Shown here: positions 35,453-47,205 of the stretch, piece by piece
Position numbering within the stretch: position 1 is the first letter of the stretch
Layout of the letters: each line of letters starts with the position of its first letter
Origin: Glycine soja
Lineage: Eukaryota > Streptophyta > Magnoliopsida > Fabales > Fabaceae
NCBI RefSeq assembly: GCF_004193775.1
Contig: NC_041021.1
Coordinates: forward strand, 2,862,001-2,926,000
Length of the DNA stretch: 64,000 bases
Direction: 5' to 3'
Program-made: the position numbers and the translations under genes
The notes under the pieces: generated by a model
Databases searched by the model: none
Seen by the model: the letters and a program-made list of their open reading frames with translations, nothing else
Told to the model about the DNA's origin: nothing

Positions 35453-35463
35453 TACTTTATATG
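35453..35463 (-). promoter_or_regulatory. TATA box and GA-rich start region of the methyltransferase gene
   Basis: The minus strand reads CATATAAAG, followed downstream by a GA-rich run (35425-35452), about 480 bases from the ATG. Confidence 0.5.
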
Positions 35464-35622
35464 CCTCTCAATCATGCATTATTAATCAGATTCAAAACAA
35501 CATCATTTATTACTATTTCTCTTCCATTAAGTAAAACTAAACAAGAAAAATAAATTATTGCTCTTAATTAATGGCGTCTTATACTTTTAACTTTCAGAAT
35601 TAATTTAAATCACCGGTATATA

Positions 35623-35812
35623 TTTTATACGTTCTACAATAAGTATCACGTTTGAAAAAAAAATTATCCAAAATAAATGTAAATTAGTTTTTTTAATATA
35701 ATATTAATAATAAAATTAATTTTCTAAATTATTTTATTTTTTTATTTACTATTTTTTTATTTGTATAAAATAATTTAACACGACACTCGTTTTGGAAACG
35801 GATGGAGTACCC
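35623..35812. mobile_element. Stowaway-like (mariner) MITE
   Basis: Left end 'acgttctacaataagtatcacgttt' and inverted right end 'ctccatccgtttccaaaacgagtgtcgtgtt' pair as imperfect inverted repeats. They carry the plant mariner consensus core (CTCC.TCCGTTTC.AAA..AGTGTC.CGTTT). TA flanks both sides. About 185 bases, AT-rich inside. Confidence 0.7.
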
Positions 35813-35939
35813 ATGAAATTTTATAATCAACTCGTATTGTTTATAATAAAAAAGAAATGTTTACTTTTAATTTCTTAACGAAGCCACTAAATTTAAATAA
35901 ATAGAACCATAAAACCATCAATAAATAAGGTTTCAGTCT

Positions 35940-36133
35940 TCGTGGATCGCAAGCAATGATGACAACTTGGCAATGAAAGGAATACAACATTAATCCAACA
36001 GCTACCAAATGGAGGCAACTCTGTTCGTTGCCAGCCATGCACGAGTTAAAGACAAGGATACGGATCCAAGTTCTTTCTTTAAATGTAAACTTAATTTCTT
36101 TTTGCAAATTGATTTTTTGAATATAGTTCTTTC

Positions 36134-36168
<35 letters not shown>

Positions 36169-36655
36169 ATAATCTGTTAAGATTAAAAATGCTTAGTGTT
36201 TCAACCATTTTATTTATTAAGTTAAATCAGAGAATAGTCGCATATTCGAATTTTTCATTGATATTTCCAATAAAATTAACAAAAATTACATTTGTCGATT
36301 AAAAAATATTAAGTTAAAGGATTAATGGTTTCATAATTATAATTTTGAAATATTAATAAAAAAATTATAATTTTGAATTTTTTTAGGGAGTATTTTAATG
36401 TTATCGTAGGACCAATTTTAATACTTGTCCTAATATTTTTATGTGGGATTAATGCATTTCCATTTAGGACTATATGATCTGTTACAGACATTTCATTTTT
36501 ATAGTATAGTTGTACTTGTGTACAGCACAAAATCGTATGTACTACTTGTCCAGCTACGACTGCAGCAATATGCATGTGTGGCATGACAGAGTATATGATA
36601 TTATAGCGTTCATAATTCCTCACGCAGCAGCATGCATGTGACATGAAATAATATA
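35940..36655 (+). repeat. Dispersed repeat, copy A
   Basis: Matches 54010-54600 in the same orientation over most of its length. Shared blocks include 'aacagctaccaaat', 'gttcgttgccagcca', 'aaatgtaaact', 'ccattttatttattaagtta', 'cagacatttcattttt', 'tatagttgtactt', 'gtccagctac' and 'atattatagcgttca'. Copy A contains a (TA)n run at 36138-36164. No gene recognised. Confidence 0.8.
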
Positions 36656-37604
36656 TGATTTTTTTAAACCAATTTTTTTATAATAGGAACTAGGAAGTTC
36701 AGAATTAATATTTCGAAATGCTAAGATTAAATTAAGAGAAGGACTAACCTCACAGAAATTCATAATAAATATTATTTCATGTTGGGAAATTGAATTGGTG
36801 ATTACACTGCTTGAAGATGTGCTCGGTGGGAGTAAAGGAAATATGTGATAAATATTGTGGATGAAAATAGAAAAAAAAAAGTAAGAAATAAGGGTGAAAT
36901 TAATAGTGTTTTATTTAAGAGAAATAGAAAATAAATAAGTAACAAAGATATAAAAAAATGATATTCTTCACATAAAAAATACATTAAAAAAATGATAGAA
37001 CATGCAAACACTTTTAATATTATTGAAGTCAATAACATGTTGGGGTTATCAATTGATACTCATCTAGAGGATTACTCTACAAGCTCAGACCACAAGCGAT
37101 CCCATCTGGTTTTTAGTTACTCAACCAACTCAAGGGGTTAGGAGATTTTCCTAAGGAAGGTTGTTGTCCACTAAGTAGAAAAAATAGCATAACAGAGATT
37201 CGAATTCACACCCATGGAAAAAGGTGAAAAGTTGTGGTATCCTTAACCATTTGTATCCTTAACAATTTGTGTCGAGCCGCATTGGCATGATATTCTTCAA
37301 TTTCATGCCACTAGAACCATCAATGGTCATTGTCCACTTTTTTAGTCATTTTTGTATACATCTTTTTTATTTATTTATCTTCTCATTCTTACTTCACTAA
37401 ACACTTTATTTCATATATCCTATTTTCACTATGATTCCTATTTTTTCTCATCTCAAGATACAGGAAACCAGATTAGAACTCACACCCATGAAAAAAGATT
37501 CCCTTTCCTCGTTTTGGCAATCCACACTAATGACATTCCTGTGTTTTTATGTTGTGGTTTTGAAAAGTAATTTGATTAAAACACTTTTTACCTTCTTTGT
37601 GTTT
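36656..37604. other. Intergenic stretch without genes
   Basis: AT-rich; contains short repeated phrases such as 'gattcgaattcacacccatg' and 'accagattagaactcacaccc' but no element I can delimit. Confidence 0.5.
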
Positions 37605-39143
37605 TCCTACTACTACAACGAACCTTTTTTGCATTGGTTATTTTGGGGATTCTACATCAATTGTAAAATTGATGTAGCACCAAAACCGATGTAAAAAAGT
37701 CAAAATAAAAAAAAAATTAGATTGGTTATATCTAGTACTTGTCAATTTTCAAAAAATGAAGAATAATCTAGATTTGGATCTACACCATATCAACTCCATG
37801 GACAATTTGCCTTAAGCAAAAACACACTAGGAAGAGCAAGCTAAAACATAAACGAACAAGAAAAATAAGTTCATCCAAAGATTACAAAATGATTACAACT
37901 AGAGAAAAAAAATCAATAAATTATGTATAACAAACCAAGCACTAGATAGAGCAAGAAAGCAACACAACCGAAAAAAGAGAGTTTATCCAACGATGACAAC
38001 TAAGAAACTTTTTTGCAAAATGATTACAAATAGAGAAAAAAGAAAACCAATAACTTATTTACAAAAATGAGACAATTAGAAGAAAGATAGACAAACATGA
38101 TTAAAAACCAAGAACTCATTCAATTCTGAAGTGAAGGAACCAATTCTACATGATCTACGAGATCCAACACATCATCACTTACATGCTTGACCTCCACAAG
38201 ATCTTCATTTTTCAACAAGATCCTCATCAACATCATCGACAACAAGTAGCATAATCCTTCCATGGATGCGATCAAGGTCACCATTGACATTGAGATCCAC
38301 CAATGGTGTTAGGGCATCTTTAATAAAAGTTCTTGAGCTCAAAACCCCATGTCAATTAGATCTACCATTATTCTTGTTCAAGAGTTCTCCATGTTAGAGG
38401 TTGGGTTCTAGGGGAAGAACTCCCAAGAACTCTTTTTTTAAAAAAAAATATTAGTGTTTAACATTTTTTTTCCAAACTAATTCAATGTAGAATCCGCAGA
38501 AAATGATCCAAAAATCCAAATTGGGATCTACCACTAGAGTAAAAAATAAGTAAAATTCTTGCATCTATTTGACATTATAGGATCCACAAAAAGTGATCCA
38601 AGAACACAAAATGAGTTCTTCCATTAAAGATGCTCCCAAGATTTATGTCATCAACACCCATCTTCAACAATAGTGACAACATCTGCATCGAGATCCCTAA
38701 GAGGAGAATATCAAGATCCTCATTTTCAACACCTGTCATCAAGATTTGTGTCCTTGAGAGGGTGACAAGGTGGTGGTGGGGGCAAAGTAGACTGGGGCGC
38801 GAGGGTGAAAGAGATGAGAGATGCCAGGGCTCGAGGGTGGGGAATTGCTAATCCTTGAAAATGTGAAAATAAGGGTTCGCGGGTGGGGAATTGCAAAGTT
38901 AATCGAGGGTGGTGCATGGGGATCAAAATGAAGTAAAGGATCTGAGTGTATGGATTTGCAAGAACGATTTTTCATTAGTTATAAAATTAACGATGTAAAA
39001 AAGTATTTTCTACGTCGATTAATTTAATAACAGATGAACAATGGTATACTTATTTGCAAAATGTCATTTTTTATTTTCTACATTGGTTGTTAAACAACCA
39101 ATGTAAAATGCTTGACGTAAATGACTATTTCATAGAAGTGTCC
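37605..39143. mobile_element. Small CACTA element (1.5 kb, non-autonomous)
   Basis: Element 37608-39140 with 3-bp duplication TCC on both sides. The left end reads TACTACTACAACG (a CACTACTAC end with the first base changed) and the right end, inverted, reads CACTTCTATGAAA. Subterminal 'attctacatcaattg...gatgtag' and 'ctacattggttg...caaccaatgtaaaa' repeats sit near both ends, as usual for CACTA elements. No transposase. The interior (37.8-38.95 kb) includes a G-rich low-complexity block but no recognised gene fragment. Confidence 0.7.
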
Positions 39144-40338
39144 CTTATAAAAAATAAAAAAAAACTCAACTAAAAACCCACTTGATTGAACCCTAACTCA
39201 CATATTGGATTTTGTCTAGTTTATGTCAAGCACAAGATGTTGCTTTAGATTAAAAAAAAGTTCATTTAATTTCTATCTCTATTGTTGCGAGAAATGCTAG
39301 CTATGAGATGGTTGTAATTTTTTTTTTATTAGGAAAGACTTGGTTGTAACGTTAGAAGTAAGGGTGGGTATAAGGACCAATTCATCTCATTTAAGGCTTG
39401 GCTTGCGAAACCCGCATTGTATAAGGGCTAGATAAGTTTGGTTTGTGAAATTAATGATCTTTTTTTCAAGCCCATACCCGATCCATAAAACTCCATAGAT
39501 GAAGGAATTGATCAGCAAGTTCAAATAGTAATATAAAATAATTAAAAAAAAACAAAAAAATCTATCAAATTAGAAGATTATTTTTCTTTCATTTTAGTTA
39601 AAATCTATCAAGCTAAAATATATCAACATGTATAACTAAAATACATCAAGATTTATAACAACGAAAAACACTTAAACCTTATAAATTAAATATTAAAACC
39701 TTAGCATGTCTTATGTGGGTTTTGCTTTCACAGATTGGACCCAAAATTACCTATACTTAGATGATTGTTTTTTTAAAAAAATTGTTATCCACACGATCTA
39801 TGAATTTAACAAACCGATTCATGAATTTTGATATGTTTACCTACCACTATTTAGAAGCGGAAATTTGTCAAATACATATGAACTTAGGAAGGGTGTCATT
39901 TTGAAGGGTTAATATAAGTCTCACACCAATTTCATGCATTTCTATATTAAAAAATTAACTACGTACTTAACTGATTTTTTTTATTATATAAAAGTGGTTG
40001 GTGCACTAACCTATGTTGTTTTGTATTTTCCTTGTCTCTTGACGATTAAGCAAGGCAAGAGTGTGCCTAAAACTCAAACGTAAAAAAGAAAAGGTGCATG
40101 ATATATGCATTACGTATTTCTCATCTAAAATTAAAGAGGATGTGAGTTATCAAAAAAGAAAAAAGGATGTGGCAACACAAAATATAGTGTAATATAATAG
40201 CTATGACTTATGTTGTTAATTCAAATAATAATAATATTAATTATATATGGGGCATATATCAAAACATATAATAAGAATTGTTACCTGTCGGCAAGACTTT
40301 TCCATGATGATGATGATGTATCATGCATCAAATGTCGT
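39144..40338. other. Intergenic stretch without genes
   Basis: AT-rich, no supported feature. It separates the small CACTA element from the larger mosaic. Confidence 0.55.
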
Positions 40339-40369
40339 CACTGATGGACAAAGCGCATTCTACGTCGGT

Positions 40370-40780
40370 TAATTTACACATATGACGGTTGTTGATAACC
40401 GTTGTCGTAGGCAATGTCGTAGAAAGTCTTCACTTTCTACGACGATTCTTTAAAAAAATGTCTTAGAAAAAATCACTATTCTAAGACGATTCTTAACTAA
40501 AAACCATTTTAGAAGAATATAGTTCTAAGACAGTTCTTAGTTAAAAATCGTCTTAGAATGATGTCTTTTTCTAAGACAGTTTTTCAGAAAACTTTCTTAG
40601 AATGTCGTTTTCTAAAACAAAAAAAAAATAAAAAATTTGAATATTCTAAGATGATTTTTCCAAAAAATCGTCTTAGAAAGTAGACATTATAAGACGGTTT
40701 TTTTGAATGTGTTTTTTTATAAAAAAAATTAAAGATTCTAAAATGATTTTGCCCTAAAAATTGTCTCATAATGTCATTTT
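40370..40780. repeat. CACTA subterminal repeats, left
   Basis: Many direct and inverted copies of a TCTAAGACGATTTTT-like word, forming hairpins. The matching set is at 53200-53345. Confidence 0.7.
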
Positions 40781-41297
40781 TTTAAAAAAAAAATTCACTA
40801 TTTTTAATACTTTTTTATCGTCATAACTTTAATGTACAAGCTACAAAATGAGTTTTTTTAATCTCAAATATGGGACAACCTGGTGCTGCAAAGCATTTAT
40901 TATGCAAGACCCAGTGAAGGGTTGGACCTGCTATATGGGTCTGGATATGAGAAATGAATTTAAAATTTGCTAATAATGATTAACATTTTACCTTGGAGAC
41001 TCTAGCACAACTACCATTGTTTATGCTCCAATATTGTATCTCACTGACACATAGGACAAAGCTAACTCATTAGTGAAAAAATAAACAAAAAGGGTCACAT
41101 TGCATATATTTTGGCTACTAGAAGATCACATTGGAAATTTTATCAATAGAAGGACTAAGTTGAATAATTTAAAATAATAGAAGAACCAAAAGAATAACAT
41201 AAGATATTGTAAGAAATAAACAAAGATCATCAATCAAAATAAAATGAACTGAACAAAGAAAGCAAGAAGCATAATTAGCAACAATAGAAAAACTCAC

Positions 41298-41369
41298 CTC
41301 ACTTGGGAGAGCAGAGGTAGCACTGCCACGATGGGCAGGATTGAGATCAAGAAATGTAGCCAAGAGACC
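41298..41369 (-). pseudogene. CDK-like kinase exon fragment (C-lobe)
   Basis: 72-base exon with good splice sites (TTCCCAG| and |GTGAGT). It reads FLDLNPAHRGSATSALPSE, the C-lobe segment of the plant CDC2-like or IBS1-related kinases. It belongs with the exon at 42404-42560; the catalytic N-lobe and other exons are absent. Confidence 0.7.
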
Positions 41370-42403
41370 CTGGGAAGAGGAAGGAAACTTCTAAAAGTTT
41401 TCTTCGAAACTTAGTTTGTAATGGTTTGGAGGCTGATAACTTGTTAGCTTCAGTTTTTTAAAATAATCCTCTGAAGAAGAACCACAAAGTTTGAAGATCA
41501 TGTGAATCTGCTCAAGCTATACACATGGAAAACTTCGTAAAATCAGCTCATTTTACTAGTTTCCAATACAACTTTATTATTCCATTATATTTATGGATGG
41601 AGGAAGGGAGTAATAAAATTAAAACCTAATGAAGTTTTCATTTCAATTTTTCTTCATTATTACTTAATAGATCCTGATTATTACAAAATACAATTTTTTT
41701 AGAAAAATAGCTCATATCCCTAGCTTGTAGTATTTTTTCAAATATTTTTTGGCCAAATAAGTTTCAAGGTAATTAAATAAGTTAAAAACTAACTTAAAAG
41801 ACTTTTCATTACCCTATTTATATAGTGTTTAAACTTATAGTTTTAACTTTAAAAAAAAAACTTATAGTTTTAGTTTTTCTTCTCCATTTTTTTCTTAATA
41901 TCTTATTAGAATTCTTCTTTTACATTTTTTATATTAAAAATTATTAACACTTTCTTTCACTCTCATTCTCATCAATAAACATTTCTTTATGATATATAAA
42001 ATCATCAAAATTATAGTACAAATCCATTTTTATTAGTTCATTTTATTCTCTAAAATATTCAAAAACAAAATATTTATATCCTAATTTTCATTTAATGAGC
42101 TAATTTATCTTTTAGTTAATTTATCTTCTAATTTTATCGAATACAAAAAAGAAACATATTAGATTTTTAAAAGACATTACTAAGACAATTCAGAAAAAAG
42201 GACATAAACAACCATGTATACGTCCATCCAGAATGAAAAGAAAGAGGAGAAATAGTTTAATTTGGTAGACAAGTCACAAGGTTAGATACATAGGGTTGGA
42301 TTCATTTATTTGTCGTATTTTATTAAAAGAAGTTCTAGAGCCCTATAATGCATGAGATCAAGATTAATGGGAATCTAAAATCTTTCATGATCATAGGCTC
42401 AAG

Positions 42404-42598
42404 TTAGCTAATTGGTACCCCTGTCCTGCCAGGCATAATTGGTCTTCCAACAAGCATCTCAGCCAATAGGCATCCTGCACTACAGAGATCAATGTTGAAT
42501 CCATAATCAGTTGAACCCAAAAGAAGTTCTGGAGCCCTATACCAAAGCCTTGACAAAAGATCAACAACATTGAGATTTGGTAACAGGTTAAACACGTC
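42404..42598 (-). pseudogene. RPN8 exon fused in frame to a CDK-like kinase exon
   Basis: One uninterrupted exon-like stretch after an AG acceptor at 42599. It begins [14 protein letters not shown] (proteasome RPN8) and passes without a break into [18 protein letters not shown], then [20 protein letters not shown] (subdomains VIII-IX of a CDK-like kinase). The kinase DLWSAG motif reads DLCSAG. Similarity ends after GRT. The two halves come from unrelated genes, so the exon is chimeric. Confidence 0.8.
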
Positions 42599-45290
42599 CT
42601 AAAAACATGCAAGATAAGAAATGGTGAAACACAATAATGTAGCATAAGCAAAAAAAAAAAAAAACTTCAATGGTTCCCAGCCGCCATTAATGTTACATCA
42701 CATGGTTTATTGGTTTTGTTACAAAAAGGTTCTAAATTATATTAAAGAATTATGGACCAGCAGAAAATACTAAATCAAGATTCAAGAACCAATTGATAAC
42801 AAAGCCAAATAATCAACATTTACTAAGCAAGAATATGAGAAACAAACTTGCAGATGGTACAGGATCTCATGGTTTAATGGAAGCTTTCCATCAATAACAA
42901 GGTCAAAGAAACCCCTGATCTCTTTAAGTCTTGCATCCAAACCCTTCAAGGTTGTGAGGTTTGCACTTACCTATGTAAAAATAGCATTGTCAACTCTCAT
43001 CATCAATTCATTTGCTTAAAAGAATTTCAAAAGTATTACAAAGAAAAAACAAAAAATAGAAAAGTAACAAGACTAAAGAGTACAAAGGGAAAGGAATTAC
43101 AAAAACAAATGAACTGGTTAAAAGGGACAAATGAAACCTTTGTCACAAGGATGCTAATGGTTGTATCCTTCACATATCTAAGCAAGTGTTCCACTACTGC
43201 ACAAAGGTAAGAAGAATTAAAAAAACAAGAGAAAATGGTTACACAATTGTATGGATAAAATTCATAATTTTCATATAGAAATTTTGAATCAAACAAAATA
43301 TAAACAAAACATAAGAAGAAATACATCAATTTTACATTGAATGGCATGACATACATATTTCCTCAACTTCATTAGTAGTAATCTCTGATGGCACATGTAC
43401 AAACACCTTTTGACTTTTTTGAGTGGCATTATGTACACAGAATAAACTATATGTCAGTTTCTTGGAATACTAATTTTGTGTTGAGCAAACACTAGCTCCC
43501 CTCCCACCATCACATACATCAGGATTACTTTTGTAAAATAACAGCAAGAACATGAATATAAGAATTCTATCAAAGATATGAAGGGCTTAATTTGTACCTC
43601 TTTAACCTCTTCAACGACATAATATGTTTTTCTTGGGATTCCTAATTCCTTAGGTTCAACATCAATTATAACCAAGACAGGATTTGGAACATAGCTGCAA
43701 CAATTTTAAGCTTGATTAATTTGGATAAAGATTGATCAGGTACACAAAACTACAAATGAAAACTGAAATTCTGATATCAATGACAGATGTCGTACAGGAT
43801 GTCACGACATCGCGCTTTAGAACATGCAGATTATATTTGACCTTATGAACAGATTAAACAAGTGAATAACACAAGAGAATTGTTAACCCAGTTCGGTGCA
43901 ACGTCACCTACATCTGGGGGCTACCAAGCCAGGGAGGAAATCCACTAAAATAGTGTTAGTTCGAAGATCTAACAGCCACTGTTTACAACCTTCTCACCTA
44001 ACCACTACCCGTGCAACCTCTACCTAAGAACCACTCTTAGATATGAGAACCCCTCTCACTCCCTCTCAATCACTCTCCCGTGTTTACAATTAAATCAAAT
44101 ACACACCAGAGATTGCTCTCTGAACAATAGAGATCAACTCTACACACTCAGGTCCAACACTTGATGTTAGGATAACATCAAGGTGGCTCACAAAACACTC
44201 AAGTCCCAAAACTCACAAAATAACTCTTCAATCCCGGACTTGGTAGAAAACTCGTGCAGCCTTCATGTTTATATAGCAGTGTGCGTATCTGGGCTGCAAC
44301 TACTTGTGCTGGATGAGATCTATCATTTTCCTGAAAATCTGCACTTAAAGATCTAAAAGATACAGTTTGATCTTTTAGTTTTTATCTTTAATCTTTAATC
44401 CCTGAACGAACTATTCAAGTTTGTAATTCGAACTTTAATTATCTTTTAATTCGTTCCTAAAGATAGATCGCCAAATCTGTTGCTAACTGCACATTAATCT
44501 GTTAAAGATATAACAGATTTATGTGTCCAGTATTTTCGGGCCGGATGTCAGGACATCGTGTCCGACATCGTGGATCCTGCAGCTTCAATTCTTCATTTGA
44601 CATTTTATCTTGACTTATGCATTGTGCAGCCCAATCTGATTCCTTGTCATAACGTTGGACATCATGTGCAGCAACTCCAACTTTCCTTCATTGTCTAAGT
44701 GCTTATGTTTTAACAAAATTTTAGCCAATCTTTTAAAGCTCAGTAAAGCTAAGCACTAACAAAAACATTAAAGATAGAAAGAGACAAAGAGAATAAGAGT
44801 AACACCTAGTATGAAGTTTCAATCAATTTATGACAATTATATTGACAAGGATAAAGAACTTGCCAAGCCAAGCCACTATATTATTTTTCAGCAAAACTGT
44901 GAAATATTAATGCTCAAATAAAGTGAAGAATACACAATACACAACAATTAAAAATTATTATATAGAGAAATTCAGATCAACAAACATACACATTAAATAA
45001 CCCATGAGTGTCAAAGTCATTTTCACGCAACTTTGGACCAGTGCTATACCACCCCACAACATGCTCCTTTGTTGTAAACCAAAAAGAAAAACCCATGTTC
45101 AATTAGATAAGAGATCTTCAATTGAAAAAGACATACAAGAAAAGGAAAAAAATTCCTACTCATACCATTTATTCTTTTAAACATGGAAAACATCGATTCA
45201 TGGTAATTATGGTCAAGAAACCAAATGTTAGGATCCTTGTCATCTTCTTCAAAGGGCATTGTCAAATTAGATAACCAAGTAGTGAGAGAC
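42560..45290 (-). pseudogene. RPN8: 26S proteasome subunit RPN8 gene fragment (introns retained)
   Basis: Six exon segments plus the fused one, minus strand: about 45166-45270 ([19 protein letters not shown]), 44991-45071 ([17 protein letters not shown]), 43598-43694 ([17 protein letters not shown]), 43356-43430 (QKSQKVFVHVPSEI), 43138-43196 (EHLLRYVKDTTISI), 42848-42971 ([19 protein letters not shown]) and the 42598 exon. They cover the MPN domain from its middle and the helical tail. The first exon and the normal 3' end are missing. At least two acceptors appear mutated (CAA before 45071, CAT before 43430). A solo LTR sits between two exons. RPN8 pairs with RPN11 in the proteasome lid; this copy should be non-functional. 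Confidence 0.85.
43759..44766 (-). mobile_element. Solo LTR of a SIRE1-like copia element
   Basis: 998 bases (43764-44761) that, on the minus strand, start TGTTAGTGCTTAGC and end GAATTTCA. The AAAAC duplication flanks both sides (43759-43763, 44762-44766). There is no internal element sequence, so it is a recombined solo LTR. The start and about 1 kb length match my memory of soybean SIRE1 LTRs. It lies within an RPN8 fragment intron. Confidence 0.85.
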
Positions 45291-45299
45291 AGACAATTC

Positions 45300-46100
45300 A
45301 TACACCCTAGTAGCTGTTAATTTTCTAAATTGCACATTGAAACATCTCAAAAAAATTCATTTTGGAAGTAACAATCTTATACATTCAAATTGGAAATCCA
45401 ACATAGTAAACATAACAATGAAGCAACTAGTGCCACATGAAACTTCAATATTTAATCATCTGTTATACATAACACATAACAATCAATGTTAATTTAACAA
45501 TTCATAACTTTTCGCAAAGCTGTCGGCAAGGGGTAATTCCATTATTATTAATTTTGAGAAAGTCCTAATCATCTCTTCACATGAAGGCTTCTAGCACTTA
45601 ACAAAGCTAAGATGGTAAACGTCACACTTAACAAAAAGCTACTCTACTATATCTAGTTAAAGATAGGGCACAAATCCTCTGAACTAAGATTTGAATTAAG
45701 TTAAAATTGAAATAATTATTGGATCCGTAGCATGTGTGGAATGTTGATTTGGGTGTAAGCGAAGGCGGATATGAGACGTAGAGTCCACGGCCACCACTTG
45801 CTAGAACCCTCTGTTTTGATCATTTCTACTTCTTTTTCTCATGATAATTTTTTTTATCAGTTTTCTCAAGATAAATTAACATATAAGCAAAAAAGATAAG
45901 GGATTAACCGAGCAAAAAATCCATGGTTCCTTTTTCGTCGAATAACGCTTGGTTGATATATCCTTTTGAGGAATAAAAGCATAGGATTATATGACGAAGG
46001 AGCGCACCCTACAAAACAATGATAAATTCTAATTAAAATGTTTCTGGGAGGAGGACAAATGCTTAAAATTCCATACAACACCTTCTCATGTTGAAGTAGA
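45300..46100. other. Unassigned stretch within the mosaic
   Basis: On the minus strand an exon-like piece (about 45905-46011, after TTTTGTAG and before GTTAATC) reads SKGYINQALFDEKGTMDF, which I do not recognise. The rest is non-coding. Confidence 0.4.
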
Positions 46101-46104
46101 AAAG

Positions 46105-46204
46105 ATAAAACTAAGCAACGACGCTAAGGACATTTCACATTGAGCCTAAGCCAATCATCAATGCATTCAACATGAAAATTGTGAGCACAAGGTAACCCAC
46201 GGAC
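46105..46204 (-). pseudogene. RING-finger E3 ligase exon fragment
   Basis: After an intron-like end (CTCTAATGCAG|) it reads [19 protein letters not shown] then RLNVKCP, the second half of a C3H2C3 RING like that of SIS3/RIE1-type ligases. A stop follows CP where the last Cys pair should be. Only part of one exon is present. Confidence 0.75.
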
Positions 46205-46214
46205 CTGCATTAGA

Positions 46215-46263
46215 GTAAGCGTGAAACCCTTAGGAACATCACCACTCAAACGGTTCTCTTAAA
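46215..46263 (-). pseudogene. LRR receptor kinase fragment, distal part
   Basis: Minus strand [12 protein letters not shown] directly left of the inner CACTA element. It continues the LRR fragment at 52612-52800 once the element and one AAA copy are removed. Confidence 0.7.
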
Positions 46264-46599
46264 CACTACTAGAAAAGGGTGATTCAACATCGTTAAATCT
46301 AAGTCGGTTATGAGAAAAACGATGTAGTAAAGCTTTTGGTGGCATTTTTGAAATTAAATCAAACTTTTATAAAGCGTTAACAATGTTTTTCGTTAACCGC
46401 ATTTGATATAAATGTTACGAAGGCGGTTTTATGAAAACCCCCTTTGTTTTGTACCATTCAAAAACGATTTCTCATAAAAACCGTAGTTGAGTCAGAGTAA
46501 TTTTAAAAAAACGCATGACTCTTCAATTCCTCTCTCCTCGTCCCGCTCGTTTTTCTTTTTTCATTGTCTCTTTCATCTTCCCTAGGCTCTCGAGAAGAC

Positions 46600-47205
46600 G
46601 CATCCACCGCTGAAACCAAACCCAATGTCCTCTCTCTTGAATGTGAATTCCTCTCTCGCAACTTCCAACCAGCACCGGCATGAAGCATTCCGTTCCAAAG
46701 AGAAAATCGCAGTTCTCCTTGAAATCTTCTGTGAAACACGCGCTTTTCAAGAGCGAGTTGAACTGATTGTTGCTGTGAGTGTGCAAATCGGAGATGGCGA
46801 CGATGATGTGGTCCTTGGAGAGGAGTGATTGGGACTCGGTGGAGGTAGGTGAGTCGGGCGAGTCGACTCGGTCAGTGACCGGGTCAGACCAGATCTGATG
46901 ATGCTGAAGTTGAGCTCGCTCTTAGAGTCTTGGAAGGGTGTTTTTTGCTTCACCCTCAAAGTACTGCTCTCGCCCATCAACACAACGCTATTCAAGTCAG
47001 GTGTCCATCATTTTTTTTGTTTACATCTTTTCGTTTTTTCCATTTCTGTGAAAACACTCTGTTAGCTACTAAGTTGTTTATGTAAAAATTGTTGCCCCCT
47101 TTGCAGGTTTTAATGAATATATTATCCACTCGTGGAGTGCTTGAGCAAGGTGCATGCTTAGATGCTCTAATCTCATTGATGGTGGATTCATCATCCAATC
47201 AAATG
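46600..47205 (+). pseudogene. Captured gene fragment, source unknown
   Basis: A GC-richer, exon-like block (46620-46995) is followed by an intron-like gap and a clean 99-base exon (47107-47205, CAG| ... ATG|GTACC). That exon reads LMNILSTRGVLEQ and LDALISLMVDSSSN, a helical segment. I do not recognise the source protein. Confidence 0.45.

Noticed and set aside
36309..36644. 111-codon minus-strand ORF
   Set aside because: It falls within the dispersed repeat, and the second copy at 54 kb does not keep the frame.
38630..38975. Overlapping ORFs in a G-rich block of the small CACTA element
   Set aside because: Low-complexity sequence open in several frames; no recognisable domain.
45740..45830. 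GC-richer patch that might be a first exon of RPN8
   Set aside because: Neither strand gives the expected N-terminal MPN sequence.
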